From: Pseudobdellovibrionaceae bacterium | Lineage (GTDB): Bacteria; Bdellovibrionota; Bdellovibrionia; Bdellovibrionales; Bdellovibrionaceae | NCBI GenBank assembly: GCA_019637955.1 | Contig: JAHBUS010000005.1 | Coordinates: 227,246-291,245, forward strand | Reading direction: 5' to 3' | DNA length: 64,000 bases | Shown: in pieces, positions 35,701-44,296 of the stretch | Layout of the letters: every line of letters starts with the position of its first letter | How positions within the stretch are numbered: position 1 is the stretch's first letter | Program-made: the position numbers and the translations under genes | The notes under the pieces: generated by a model | The model's input: the letters and a program-made list of their open reading frames with translations, nothing else | Database searches by the model: none | Told to the model about the DNA's origin: nothing

Positions 35701-35867
35701 GGAGCGGCCCCATCGAGGGTGAACGAGACGGTGATGACGGGAAAGTCGACGTCGGGCATTTGGCTCAGACCCATTCGGGAGAACGAAATCAAACCGAAGA
35801 TCATCAAACCGAACATCAGCATCCACGCAAAAACGGGATTGCGAATCGAAAGATCGGATACGCGCAT
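32715..35867 (-). CDS. RND efflux pump inner-membrane transporter (HAE1-type)
   Basis: The 1050-residue protein has the AcrB/MexB layout: two halves of TM1, periplasmic domain and TM2-6. Proton-relay aspartates D407-D408 are in GIVVDDAIMVLEN, exactly the AcrB positions. The first block NPVFAWMLMFGLMIFG and the later LLMGIVKKNSILLIEF are also standard. Such pumps export drugs or lipophilic compounds with a membrane-fusion protein and an outer-membrane channel. Neither is adjacent: upstream is ligA and downstream the secretin-like gene, so the partners must lie elsewhere. Confidence 0.93.
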   Translation of the reverse strand: MRVSDLSIRNPVFAWMLMFGLMIFGLISFSRMGLSQMPDVDFPVITVSFTLDGAAPEIMESQVVDLVESALMTVEGVQTISSTSKTGSANITVEFDLNRDINLALQDVQAKVSATQRLLPDELDPPTISKTNPEDQPILWIALTTDTGDLQFMMQYARDYLKDRFATVDGVGDIFLGGYTDPVMRVRVRPQDLNRHSISVNDVLDAIKAEHKESPGGFIETDKMQYNVRTMGEAKSVDEFKNIVISRRGGQAVADPTNVVRLYQVADISFGLDEIRRISRFNGKPALGLGIRKQRGTNAVSVARSVKEKINELNPQLPKGLQLAVNFDSTKFIEQSVHELNKHLILAVILTSIVCWVFLGSWSATFNVLLSIPTSLLGAFIGLYFLGYTLNTFTLLGLTLAIGIVVDDAIMVLENIFRYNEKGYGKIESAIVGAREIGFAAMAATAAVIAIFLPVAFMSGIIGKFFMQFGVTISIAVFLSLVESLTITPMRCANFVHHGNRTTRLGKAFEASLHNLTRVYDGWLRSAVNHPWKVIIGSLVFVALSFVSIKFLRKEMSPAQDQGSFLARLIFPVGTSLAYADKQSKKAEELLRARSEVDKVYSAVGGFGGGAGDSNITMMFITLKDRGHRGVDATKGHELTQQEFMEVIRPELAKLEDTRPILMDLSQQGFSSGRGYPIEFALLGSDWDKLGQYEAQLRDEMAKSGLMVDVDSDFKEGMPEIQVKPERMSAAFRGVSVSQIGTTVNALIAGVKAGEYPQGGHRYDIKVKLLDSGDQTKEINSLVVSNTRGNLISMPAVVKQEKTKALQSISRKNRQRAISIFANVKPGVSQQDAMAFVEAKAKEILTEPGYMIEQGGSSKTFKESFQSLIFALVMGLVIAYMVLASQFNSFIDPVAILMALPFSFSGAFFALLVTGQSLNMFSMIGLLLLMGIVKKNSILLIEFTNTVRDRGTPAAKDALLEACPVRLRPILMTSVATIAAAIPSATATGEGSETMRPMAICLIGGVLVSTVLTLFVVPCVYLLLDKFRRRDDVREQTKKAFAHVGNEAME

Positions 35868-35980
35868 GCAAAGCTCCTAGTAAGAGCCCAATATCCTCTC
35901 ATCGGCGGCGCTTTCCAAGTGGAACTTTCGCGTGAGAGAAGTTGCGCGGAGGTAACCGCAAAGGCTGTGGCGCGAGTGCG

Positions 35981-37987
35981 TCAGGTTTCGATCAAGGCTT
36001 TCAGTCCGTCCCAATCCAAGATTTTAACGCCGAGCTTTTCGGCCTTCTCAAGTTTGGACCCGGCCTCTTCGCCCACGACCAAATAATTGAGCTTGGAGCT
36101 GACTGAGCTGAGCAGCTTTCCGCCATGGGCTTCGATCAGATCATGAGCCTCGTCACGTTTGACCGGCAAAGTGCCGGTGACGACGAAACTCAAACCCGAC
36201 AATTTGCCGCCTTCGGCCCGTTTTGGCTTTTCGAATTGGACACCCAGATCCAGCAGGGCCCGGGCTTCTTTGACCAGGCGCTTTTGTGCGAGCCAATGGG
36301 TGATGGAGCTGGCCACCTTCGGGCCGATATCGGGGATTGAAACCAGGTCTTCGTCGCTGGCCGAAAGAAATTTTTCAAGGCTGCCAAAATGATCCGCCAG
36401 GGACTTGGCCGTTTGCTCTCCGACAAAACGGATGCCCAAGGCAAAAATCAGGCGTGCGAGCGTTGTCTTTTTTGATTTTTCGATGCTCGCGATGATGTTG
36501 TCGGCGGATTTTTCGCCCTGCCGTTCCAGCTCGAGCACGTCTGACTTTTTGAGACGGTAAAAATCGCTGAAAGATTTGATCAGACCTGCATCCACAAAAG
36601 CCTCGATGATTTTGTCACCGACTTTGTCGATGTTCATCGCGCGGCGGGCGGCAAAGTGCTTTAAAGACTCTTTTAAAATCGCCGGGCAGAACGGATTCAC
36701 GCAGCGGGTGACCACTTCCTCTTCGGGCTTCTCGGTCTTCTCACCGCACACGGGACAGTTCTCGGGCATGTGAAAAGGTTTGGACTTGGCGGGGCGCTTC
36801 TCGGTCACCACGCGCACGACTTCGGGAATCACGTCACCCGCGCGCTGAATCACGACCGTGTCGCCAACGCGCACATCTTTGCGGTCGATCTCTTCCTGGT
36901 TGTGAAGAGTGGCGTTCGTGATCGTGACGCCGCCCACTTTGACGGGCCTCATGATCGCCACGGGCGTGAGGGCTCCCGTGCGGCCAACTTGAACCTGAAT
37001 CGCTTCAATCACGGTTTCGCCCTGCTCTGGGGCGTACTTGGCGGCGGCCGCCCATCGCGGACTTCGGGCGACCAACCCCAGATCGTCTTGGAGGCGGAAG
37101 GAGTTGACCTTGATCACGACCCCGTCGATGTCGAACGGAAGCTCATGCCGAACCGACTCGATCCAGTGGTAGTACTCGACGATTTCATCGGCGCCCGTGC
37201 GGATTTGGCGGAGCTGCTTTTTTTTGTGCTCGCGAGCGACCGGTAGGCCCCACTGGTACAACGTCTCTTCGGCTTCTTCTTGAGACTTAAATTCGACGCC
37301 ATCGACCTCGCCCAGAGCGTAGGCCAAAAATCTCAAAGGGCGCGACGCCGCGATTTTAGAATCGAGCTGGCGCACGGATCCTGCGGCCGCGTTGCGGGGA
37401 TTGGCGAAGGTCTGCGCGCCCGCTTCTTGCTGGGCCTCATTGATCGCGAGAAAGTCCTTTTTGAAAATCAAAACCTCGCCGCGCACTTCAAGAAGCTTGG
37501 GCGGCTTTGGGTTGTGGAGAACGAGGGGGATTGTGGGGATCGTGATCACGTTCGAGAGCACGTCTTCACCCGTGGTGCCGTCGCCGCGAGTGATCGCATG
37601 TGTCAGACGGCCCTGTTCGTACACCAGTTCCAACGCCAAACCATCGAATTTGGGCTCGCAGAAGTACTCCACGGGCTTCTCGGTGCGCAAAAATTTGCGG
37701 ACGCGCTCGTCAAACTCACGAATCTCGTCGGGAGAGTACGTGTTTGAAAGCGAAAGCATGGGCTTTCGGTGGTTCATTTTCTGAAATGAATCCAAGACCT
37801 CGCCGCCCACGCGGCGGCTGGGCGAGTCGGCCCTTTCGAGATCGGGGTTCTCGGCTTCGAGTTTTAAAAGCTCCTGAAAGAGCTGATCGAACTCGTAATC
37901 CGAAATTTCGGGCCGGTCGAGCGAGTGGTAGAGGTGATTGTGGTGCGAAATGAGCTTTTTCAGCTCCTCGTGGCGTTTTTTCGACAT
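35981..37987 (-). CDS. ligA: NAD-dependent DNA ligase
   Basis: The 668-residue protein has the AMP-accepting lysine K113 in CEPKFDGLALELVY, then an OB domain, a four-cysteine zinc finger (CPVCGEK...CVNPFCPA), helix-hairpin-helix repeats and a C-terminal BRCT domain (GLSFVVTGTLPVKRDEA). It seals nicks in replication and repair. The ATG at 37987 after GAAGG is chosen over the frame opening at 38044. It lies upstream of the RND gene on the same strand, 113 bases apart. Confidence 0.96.
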   Translation of the reverse strand: MSKKRHEELKKLISHHNHLYHSLDRPEISDYEFDQLFQELLKLEAENPDLERADSPSRRVGGEVLDSFQKMNHRKPMLSLSNTYSPDEIREFDERVRKFLRTEKPVEYFCEPKFDGLALELVYEQGRLTHAITRGDGTTGEDVLSNVITIPTIPLVLHNPKPPKLLEVRGEVLIFKKDFLAINEAQQEAGAQTFANPRNAAAGSVRQLDSKIAASRPLRFLAYALGEVDGVEFKSQEEAEETLYQWGLPVAREHKKKQLRQIRTGADEIVEYYHWIESVRHELPFDIDGVVIKVNSFRLQDDLGLVARSPRWAAAAKYAPEQGETVIEAIQVQVGRTGALTPVAIMRPVKVGGVTITNATLHNQEEIDRKDVRVGDTVVIQRAGDVIPEVVRVVTEKRPAKSKPFHMPENCPVCGEKTEKPEEEVVTRCVNPFCPAILKESLKHFAARRAMNIDKVGDKIIEAFVDAGLIKSFSDFYRLKKSDVLELERQGEKSADNIIASIEKSKKTTLARLIFALGIRFVGEQTAKSLADHFGSLEKFLSASDEDLVSIPDIGPKVASSITHWLAQKRLVKEARALLDLGVQFEKPKRAEGGKLSGLSFVVTGTLPVKRDEAHDLIEAHGGKLLSSVSSKLNYLVVGEEAGSKLEKAEKLGVKILDWDGLKALIET

Positions 37988-38110
37988 GGCCTTCAAAAAG
38001 TCCCACCGACCGCCGCGAAACTCAAGCTGAGTGCTGTGCAACAATTTGAGGAAAAGTTGAAAGATTCTCGGGATTTGATTAGATCATAGGCCCTGAGAAG
38101 TGAGGACCCC

Positions 38111-38392
38111 ATGATTGATCATAAAGCCCTGGAGCACATTGCTCACCTGGCCAAGCTGTACGTGAGCGAAACTGAGGCGCAAGAGTTTGCCTCGCAACTC
38201 TCAAAAGCGCTGGGCCATTTCGAGCAAATTTCGAAAGTCGACACCAAAGGCGTCGAGCCGCTTGTCACACCGAGCGAGGTTGAAGCCTACTGGCGACCGG
38301 ACGAAGTCAAAAAAGAACTCACCGCCGAAGAAATCGTGGCCAACGCGCCCGCGAGAACCGGCAATCTCTTCACCGTTCCGCCCGTCGTCTAA
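38111..38392 (+). CDS. gatC: Asp-tRNA(Asn)/Glu-tRNA(Gln) amidotransferase subunit C
   Basis: The 93-residue small subunit has the family pattern ALEHIAHLAKLYVSE...FASQLSKALGHFEQIS...VEPLVTPSEVEAYWRPDEV. It stabilises GatA-GatB. It is the first gene of gatC-gatA-gatB with a GatA start 12 bases after its stop. The enzyme makes Gln-tRNA or Asn-tRNA from mischarged precursors, so this organism probably lacks one direct synthetase. Confidence 0.94.
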   Translation: MIDHKALEHIAHLAKLYVSETEAQEFASQLSKALGHFEQISKVDTKGVEPLVTPSEVEAYWRPDEVKKELTAEEIVANAPARTGNLFTVPPVV

Positions 38393-38404
38393 AGGAATTT
38401 TCAT

Positions 38405-39880
38405 ATGGATTTACTCAAAGCCTCTTTCAAAGACATCGCCGGTGCCGTTCAAGGCAAGAAGGTCAGCGCCCGCGAAGTGACCAAGTTCTTTTTTGACCGC
38501 GCCGAAAAGCTCGATCCCAAACTCAATTCCTACATCCAGCTCAACGACAAGGCGCTCGACGAAGCCTCGTCTCTGGACGCGCGCATTGTCAAGGGCGAAA
38601 ATGTCGGTCCCCTTGCGGGCGTTCCCTTCGGGATCAAGGACATGTTCTGCACGAAGGGTCTGAAAACCACCGCGGGATCAAAAATTCTCGCCAACTTCGT
38701 TCCCCCTTACGACTCCACCGTTGTCGAGCGCCTCAAAAAATCGGGCGTCACCATCATCGGCAAACTCAATCAAGACGAATTCGCCATGGGCTCCTCCAAC
38801 GAAACGTCGGCCTTCGGCGCGGTGAAAAACCCGTGGAACACCGACTGCGTCCCTGGCGGCTCGAGTGGCGGTTCGGCGGCGGCGCAGGCCTCGCGTTTGT
38901 GTGCCGGTACGGTTGGCACGGATACCGGCGGCTCGATCCGCCAGCCTGCGAGCTTCTGCGGGATCGTGGGCGTGAAGCCCACTTACGGTCGCATCTCTCG
39001 CTACGGCATCGTCGCGTACGCCTCCTCTTTGGATCAAGCGGGTCCGATGGTGTCGACGGTGGAAGATGCCGCGCTCTCGCTTGAAGTGATGTGCGGTCAC
39101 GACGAGCGCGACGCCACGACGTCGCAGCGCCAAGTGCCCCGCTTCTCGCAAAACCTCAAAGAAGATCTCAAGGGTCTTAAAATCGGTTTGATGAAAGAGT
39201 ACATGACCGGCTCGGGTCTGCACGCGGACGTTCAGAAAACCGTTCAGGCCGCCATCGACACGGTCAAAGCGCGCGGCGCCGAGATCGTTGAAGTGTCGGT
39301 CCCACTCACCGAATACGCGGTTCCGATGTACTACCTCATCGCGGCCAGCGAGTGCTCGAGCAATCTGGCTCGCTACGACGGTGTCAAATACGGCCACCGC
39401 GCCCAATTCGAATCGCTGGGCGGCGTTGATCTTGAGGATTTCTACAAGAAAACTCGCGGCGAGGGCTTCGGCAAAGAAGTGAAACGCCGGATCATGCTGG
39501 GCACCTACTGCTTGTCGTCGGGCTACTACGATGCTTACTACAACAAGGCCTGCCAGGTGCGACGGTTGATGCGCAACCAGTACGACGACGCGTTTAAAAA
39601 GTGCGACATCATTCTGTCGCCCGTGACCACCTCGCCGGCGTTCCGCCTTGGCGATCGTATCTCAGATCCTTTGGCGATGTACTTGAACGATATTTTCACC
39701 GTCTCGACGAACCTCGCCGGCCTGCCGGGTATGAGCGTTCCGTTCGGAATGTCGGCCGATGGACTGCCGATCGGCGTGCAGCTGACCGCGCACCATTTCG
39801 AAGAGCAAAAAATGCTCAACGCCGGTTTCGCCCTCGAACAATCTTCGTCCGTGAAAGCAAAGGTGCCCCATGTCTACTAA
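38405..39880 (+). CDS. gatA: Asp-tRNA(Asn)/Glu-tRNA(Gln) amidotransferase subunit A
   Basis: The 491-residue amidase-signature enzyme has the Ser-cisSer-Lys triad: lysine in FGIKDMFCTKG, first serine in PGGSSGGSAAA and nucleophile serine in GTDTGGSIRQPASFCG. It hydrolyses glutamine and sends ammonia to GatB. The last 11 bases overlap the start of gatB in another frame, consistent with coupled translation and equal stoichiometry. Confidence 0.97.
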   Translation: MDLLKASFKDIAGAVQGKKVSAREVTKFFFDRAEKLDPKLNSYIQLNDKALDEASSLDARIVKGENVGPLAGVPFGIKDMFCTKGLKTTAGSKILANFVPPYDSTVVERLKKSGVTIIGKLNQDEFAMGSSNETSAFGAVKNPWNTDCVPGGSSGGSAAAQASRLCAGTVGTDTGGSIRQPASFCGIVGVKPTYGRISRYGIVAYASSLDQAGPMVSTVEDAALSLEVMCGHDERDATTSQRQVPRFSQNLKEDLKGLKIGLMKEYMTGSGLHADVQKTVQAAIDTVKARGAEIVEVSVPLTEYAVPMYYLIAASECSSNLARYDGVKYGHRAQFESLGGVDLEDFYKKTRGEGFGKEVKRRIMLGTYCLSSGYYDAYYNKACQVRRLMRNQYDDAFKKCDIILSPVTTSPAFRLGDRISDPLAMYLNDIFTVSTNLAGLPGMSVPFGMSADGLPIGVQLTAHHFEEQKMLNAGFALEQSSSVKAKVPHVY

Positions 39881-41303
39881 GGGTTATGAAGCCGTCATCG
39901 GTCTTGAGATTCACGCCCAGCTGAAAACCAACAGCAAAATGTTCTGTTCGGACAGCACCAAGTTCGACGCCGCCGACAACGAGAACACCTCGCCTGTCAG
40001 CGTCGGCATGCCCGGCACGTTGCCGGTCGTGAACAAAACGGCGATCGAGTTCTCGGTGAAAACCGGCCTCGCTTTGGGCTGCGAAATCCGCCGCAAGTCG
40101 GTGTTCTCGCGCAAGAATTACTTCTATCCCGATCTTCCCAAGGGCTATCAGATCTCGCAGTACGATGAGCCCTTGTGTGAACACGGCAAAATCACGTTCA
40201 AGGTCGACGACGTCGAAAAGACCGTGTCGATCACCCGCGCGCACATGGAAGAAGACGCCGGAAAGTCGAATCACTTCGGTGAGTACACCTTGATCAACTA
40301 CAATCGCAGCGGCATTCCTCTTCTCGAGATCGTCTCGGGCCCGGATATGCGTTCGGCCGCCGAAGCCGCGCAGTACGCGCGCACGGTCCGCCAAGTCTTG
40401 CGCTATCTCGATGTTTGCGACGGCAACCTCGAAGAAGGCTCGCTCCGTTGCGATTGCAACGTCTCGGTTCGCAAAGTGGGCGCCGAAAAATTTGGAACCA
40501 AGGTTGAAATCAAGAATATCAACTCTTTCCGTTTCGTTGAAAAAGCGATCGACTTCGAAATTGACCGCCAGATCGACGCGGTTGAGCGCGGTGAGAAGAT
40601 TCTGCAGGAAACCCGCCTTTGGGATCCTGATAAAAATCGCACTTTCTCGATGCGCACCAAAGAAGATGCGCAGGACTACCGTTACTTCCCGGACCCCGAT
40701 CTCCTCCCGGTGATTCTCACTGGTGAGCAGATCGAGAAATTCCGTCAAGAGCTCCCCGAGCTTCCGTTGGCGCGCCAGCAGCGGTTCATGACCGAGCACG
40801 CGCTTCCGCTCTACGACGCCGAAGTTTTGACGACCGAACGGGAACTGGCCGACTACTTCGAAGAAACCGCCAAAATCAGCGGCAACTCGAAAGCCGCTTC
40901 GAACTGGATCATGACCGAACTCCTGCGCGAGCTGAAAAACGCCGAGAAGTCGATCGTCGATTCTCCGATCAAACCGGCGGCGCTCGGAAAGATGGTCGCC
41001 TTGATCGAAAAAGGCACGATCTCCGGAAAAATGGGGAAGACCGTTTTCCAAGAGATGTGGGCCTCGGGCCAAGATCCCGAAGAGATCGTCAAAGCCAAAG
41101 GGCTTGTGCAAATCACCGACACTTCGGCGATCGAAAAAATCATCGATGAAGTCATCGCGGCCAATCCCCAACAGACCGCCGATTATCGCGGTGGCCGCGT
41201 GAAGCTCTTTGGCTTTTTCGTTGGCGCCGTGATGAAGGCGTCCAAGGGCCAGGCCAACCCCGAAACGGTAAATCAGCTCTTGACCAAGAAACTGCAAGGT
41301 TAA
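39870..41303 (+). CDS. gatB: Asp-tRNA(Asn)/Glu-tRNA(Gln) amidotransferase subunit B
   Basis: The 477-residue protein begins YEAVIGLEIHAQLKTNSKMFC and has the kinase-like GatB domain (SRKNYFYPDLPKGYQISQYD, HMEEDAGKSNH, VEIKNINSFRFVEKA), then a helical and C-terminal YqeY-like tail that holds tRNA. It activates the acyl group with ATP for amidation. It overlaps gatA by 11 bases. ppx follows 3 bases later, so the run may be one transcript. Confidence 0.97.
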   Translation: MSTKGYEAVIGLEIHAQLKTNSKMFCSDSTKFDAADNENTSPVSVGMPGTLPVVNKTAIEFSVKTGLALGCEIRRKSVFSRKNYFYPDLPKGYQISQYDEPLCEHGKITFKVDDVEKTVSITRAHMEEDAGKSNHFGEYTLINYNRSGIPLLEIVSGPDMRSAAEAAQYARTVRQVLRYLDVCDGNLEEGSLRCDCNVSVRKVGAEKFGTKVEIKNINSFRFVEKAIDFEIDRQIDAVERGEKILQETRLWDPDKNRTFSMRTKEDAQDYRYFPDPDLLPVILTGEQIEKFRQELPELPLARQQRFMTEHALPLYDAEVLTTERELADYFEETAKISGNSKAASNWIMTELLRELKNAEKSIVDSPIKPAALGKMVALIEKGTISGKMGKTVFQEMWASGQDPEEIVKAKGLVQITDTSAIEKIIDEVIAANPQQTADYRGGRVKLFGFFVGAVMKASKGQANPETVNQLLTKKLQG

Positions 41304-41306
41304 GCC

Positions 41307-42221
41307 ATGAAGGTCGCCGCGCTGGATTTGGGAACGAACACGTTTTTGTGTCTGATCGCCCAAGTCGAGGGCGGCCGGGTCACGCACGTGTTCGACGATC
41401 AAGTCCGGGTCGTGCGCCTGGGTCAAGACGTGAACCAAACGCGGCGTTTTCATCCCGACGCGATCAAGCGCGCGCGCGAGGCGCTGACCGAATTTTCTCT
41501 GCTGATCCAAAAACACCGGCCCGACAAAGTTCTCGCGATGGCCACCAGCGCGGCCCGCGATGTCACGAACGGCGAGGAACTTTTTGAGATCGGACGCGAT
41601 CTGGGAATTCCTCTTCAAATTATTCCCGGGGAGCGTGAAGCCGAGATCACTTACGCCGGCGCCGTCGCCGGATTTGGCGATCAAAAAAAGCGCTTGATCA
41701 TCGACGTGGGCGGAGGCTCCACCGAACTGATCGTGGGCCAGGGCACCCGCATGATCGCGGGTGAAAGCCTCAACTTGGGCTGCGTGCGCCTCACCGAAAA
41801 GTTCGCGCTCAAGACGCCGGCCGAGCCGGCAAAGCTCGATGAAGTTTCGAAATGGATCCGCCAAGAAATGGCACCCACCCTCGGCCGTCTCATCCAAAAT
41901 TCGGAGGGCCTTGACGAGATCGTCGCGGTCGCCGGGACTCCCACGGAGCTGGCTCGCATCGAAGTCGGGGCGTTTATTCCTGAAAAAATCGATGGGTTTC
42001 CATTGAGCGAGGCCAAGCTGCTGGACTGGACCCGCAAATTCGCGGCGGACTCTAAGGACGCCATTCAACAAAAGTACGGCGTCCACCCCGGTCGTGCCGA
42101 CGTTATTTTGGTGGGAGCCATGATCCTGCTTGAATGCTTGCGTCTGACGGGGGTCAAAGAGATGATCGTTTCAACAAAAGGGGTGCGGTATGGAATCGCG
42201 CTCGAAATGGTGAAATCATGA
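41307..42221 (+). CDS. Exopolyphosphatase/GppA-family phosphatase
   Basis: The 304-residue single-domain-pair protein has the actin-like phosphate loops DLGTNTFLCLIA (residues 7-18) and DVGGGSTELIVG, and ends after the phosphatase fold without the extra C-terminal domain of long Ppx proteins. Short forms act as exopolyphosphatase or pppGpp phosphatase; sequence does not decide which. It starts right after gatB and its stop overlaps the next gene by 4 bases. Confidence 0.88.
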   Translation: MKVAALDLGTNTFLCLIAQVEGGRVTHVFDDQVRVVRLGQDVNQTRRFHPDAIKRAREALTEFSLLIQKHRPDKVLAMATSAARDVTNGEELFEIGRDLGIPLQIIPGEREAEITYAGAVAGFGDQKKRLIIDVGGGSTELIVGQGTRMIAGESLNLGCVRLTEKFALKTPAEPAKLDEVSKWIRQEMAPTLGRLIQNSEGLDEIVAVAGTPTELARIEVGAFIPEKIDGFPLSEAKLLDWTRKFAADSKDAIQQKYGVHPGRADVILVGAMILLECLRLTGVKEMIVSTKGVRYGIALEMVKS

Positions 42222-42688
42222 CGGCTCTTCGCGTCCTTCCGCTGATCTTCGTGCTCGTCTTTTCATTCAGTTGGTCTCACGGCCAAGAAGAGTCGCGTAA
42301 ACTCGTGACGTTCCAAACGCAAAAAATCTCGGTGGGTAAAGTCCCGCTTGTTGTTGAGGTGGCGGACAACCCGCAGCGCTCGGCGCGCGGGCTGATGTAC
42401 CGCACGTCGCTGGATGAAGGTAAAGGAATGCTTTTTATCTTCAAAGGCGAAGAGCATCGAAGTTTTTGGATGAAGAACACGTTTATTCCGCTTTCGATCG
42501 GCTTCTTCGACCGCCATAAAAAACTTGTCGATATTCAGGATATGGATCCCGTGAAGAGCGAGATGGACGTGAATCCGCCGAGCTACATGAGCACGGCTCC
42601 CGCCACTTACGCGCTCGAAGTGCCGCGCGGCTGGTTTCAGAAACATAAAATCAAAATCGGCGATAAACTATCCACCCCGGCGCTCTAA
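42218..42688 (+). CDS. Secreted DUF192 protein
   Basis: The 156-residue protein has a signal peptide (VLPLIFVLVFSFSWSHG) and then the DUF192 domain: NPQRSARGLMYRTSLDEGKGMLF, FWMKNTFIPLSIGF, VDIQDMDP and YALEVPRGWF. The family function is unknown; it is commonly exported. The start is in a 4-base overlap with ppx. The last five codons and stop lie in the first copy of a 32-bp repeat (42668-42731), so the C terminus may have been redefined by that repeat. Confidence 0.88.
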   Translation: MTALRVLPLIFVLVFSFSWSHGQEESRKLVTFQTQKISVGKVPLVVEVADNPQRSARGLMYRTSLDEGKGMLFIFKGEEHRSFWMKNTFIPLSIGFFDRHKKLVDIQDMDPVKSEMDVNPPSYMSTAPATYALEVPRGWFQKHKIKIGDKLSTPAL

Positions 42689-42731
42689 CGAGCGCGCGTC
42701 TATCCACCCCGGCGCTCTGACGAGCGCTTGT
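42668..42731. repeat. Two tandem 32-bp palindrome-containing repeats at the DUF192 3' end
   Basis: Two adjacent units begin CTATCCACCCCGGCGCTC and contain the hairpin GCGCTC-TAAC/TGAC-GAGCGC. Copy 1 is 42668-42699 and includes the stop codon of the DUF192 gene; copy 2 is 42700-42731. The layout (TCC[AG]CCC then a GGCGC-type hairpin) resembles the units after rplI and murA. Confidence 0.8.
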
Positions 42732-42880
42732 CTCTTCTGGACTTTGATCGTTGAAAGACTGGTCTTGCACTCCTGAAGTTGGACCGAAGTCGAGCCATTT
42801 ATGATTTGCATCATTTTCAAAGAGTTGATGTAATGATTCGAAGGGACAAGACGTCTCTGGCAACTATCAAGGAAGAGTGT

Positions 42881-44296
42881 ATGAAAAAATTTGCGGCAAT
42901 TCTTGCATGCGTTTACCTGACGGCCCACCTTGCTGCCTGTACTTCCAATGAGTCGAGAGAAGACCAAACGATTTCCGGTACGGAAGAGACCGAGATGGTT
43001 GATGGTGAGCTCGAAAGAGTGGAAGGCGCAGACGCGGCCATCGCCGGTGACGAATCGAACGCCGGTTTTGTCGACGAACAACTTCCTGAACAAGCTCTCG
43101 GTGAACAGCCCCCGGCGGACTCCGGTGTGGCGATCGCCGAAGAAACTCCCGCGGTTGATGCGGGTGTCGACACCGGCGCTCCCGACGCTCTGGCCGACAG
43201 CACGACGCCGAGCGAGCCCTCTTTTCAGCCAGACGCTCTCGCGGAAACTCCCGCCCCAGCTCCCGAAGTGGCGCCGGCTCCTGCTCCCGACACGTCGGTT
43301 GCGGCCAGCGAAACAACCACCGCGGTTGATCCCGGCACAAGCGTCGCGGCTTCGACCGAAACTTCTTCGGCACCGTCCGCACCTCCCGCGGAACTGCAAA
43401 AAGTCCCGACCGAACCTTACCGTGCGGGTGGCCAGCTCTTGAATGCGGTTTACATCGCCCGTCCTGGCGACAATTACAAAAAGATCGCAAAAATGATCTA
43501 CGGGGATGAATCGAAACAAAAAGATCTCAAAAAAGCGAACTCGGGCCGCAGCGTGAAACCCGGCGCGAAGATCTTCTACAACTCTCCCCAGCGCCCCACG
43601 GATGAAGTCGCTCTGAAGAACTACTACGAAGATGCGGGAATGCAGCCTGAAATCTACGTCGCGCAAGAAGGCGACAATATCCGCAAGGTTTCGAAGAAAC
43701 TCTTGGGCTATGACAACGCATGGAAAGAAATCTGGACAACCAATCAAGGCGTCGAATCGAAAGGCGCTTTGATGGCCGGAACCGAACTTCGCTACTGGAA
43801 AGGTTCTTCGGCCGCCGATATGGCGCCGGTGACTCCTCCTCCGACGATGGCGAACAACGACATGGCCGGAATGGATCAACATCCCGCAGACATGCCTCCT
43901 CCGCCCTCAATGCCCGAGCAATTGCCTCCGGCTCCGGACATGGCGCAAATGCCCCCGCCTCCCGCCAACGATTTTCCGCCGCCTCCGGACATGAACAACA
44001 ACGCCGCGGCTTCGGGCTCGATGGCGATGAACGATTTGCCTCCTCCGCCTCCGCCGGAAATGGCGCCGCCTCCTCCTCCTCCCGTGGAGCAGGTTCCGCC
44101 CCCGCCTCCTGTGGCCAAAGCTCCCAAGCCTCAAATGGCTGAAGAAGGCGGAATGTCGAATGACGACATGATGATGGCTCTGGCAGGCGTTGGTATCGTC
44201 GCCGCCGGGATCGCCGCGATCATGGTCATCCGTAAACGCCGCCAACAAAAAGAAATGCAGGCGGCCTTCGGCGACACGCAAATCGGAGCTTCGTAA
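42881..44296 (+). CDS. LysM-domain lipoprotein with proline-rich region and C-terminal membrane span
   Basis: The 471-residue protein begins with a lipoprotein signal (lipobox cysteine 20 in HLAAC), then an acidic/alanine-proline linker to residue 180. LysM 1 is about 189-235 (YIARPGDNYKKIAKMIYGD), LysM 2 about 258-306 (YVAQEGDNIRKVSKKLLGY). A proline/methionine-rich region (317-416) precedes a hydrophobic span (431-450) and a basic tail (RKRRQQKEM). The start at ATG 42881 follows GGAAGAG; an in-frame codon at 42779 is discarded. LysM binds peptidoglycan; with both ends anchored, it may bridge membranes. FimV-like motility scaffolds are the closest analogy; the role is inferred. Confidence 0.8.
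   Translation: MKKFAAILACVYLTAHLAACTSNESREDQTISGTEETEMVDGELERVEGADAAIAGDESNAGFVDEQLPEQALGEQPPADSGVAIAEETPAVDAGVDTGAPDALADSTTPSEPSFQPDALAETPAPAPEVAPAPAPDTSVAASETTTAVDPGTSVAASTETSSAPSAPPAELQKVPTEPYRAGGQLLNAVYIARPGDNYKKIAKMIYGDESKQKDLKKANSGRSVKPGAKIFYNSPQRPTDEVALKNYYEDAGMQPEIYVAQEGDNIRKVSKKLLGYDNAWKEIWTTNQGVESKGALMAGTELRYWKGSSAADMAPVTPPPTMANNDMAGMDQHPADMPPPPSMPEQLPPAPDMAQMPPPPANDFPPPPDMNNNAAASGSMAMNDLPPPPPPEMAPPPPPPVEQVPPPPPVAKAPKPQMAEEGGMSNDDMMMALAGVGIVAAGIAAIMVIRKRRQQKEMQAAFGDTQIGAS

Noticed and set aside
34464..36086. Rightward 540-codon frame antisense to the RND transporter
   Set aside because: Same shadow effect; its translation has no recognisable domain and the RND gene is full length with intact motifs.
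39816..42086. Leftward 756-codon open frame antisense to gatB and ppx
   Set aside because: It is a shadow of the GC-biased codon pattern of the genes on the + strand. The translation is rich in R, H, D and F without family motifs, and gatB and ppx are certain on the other strand.
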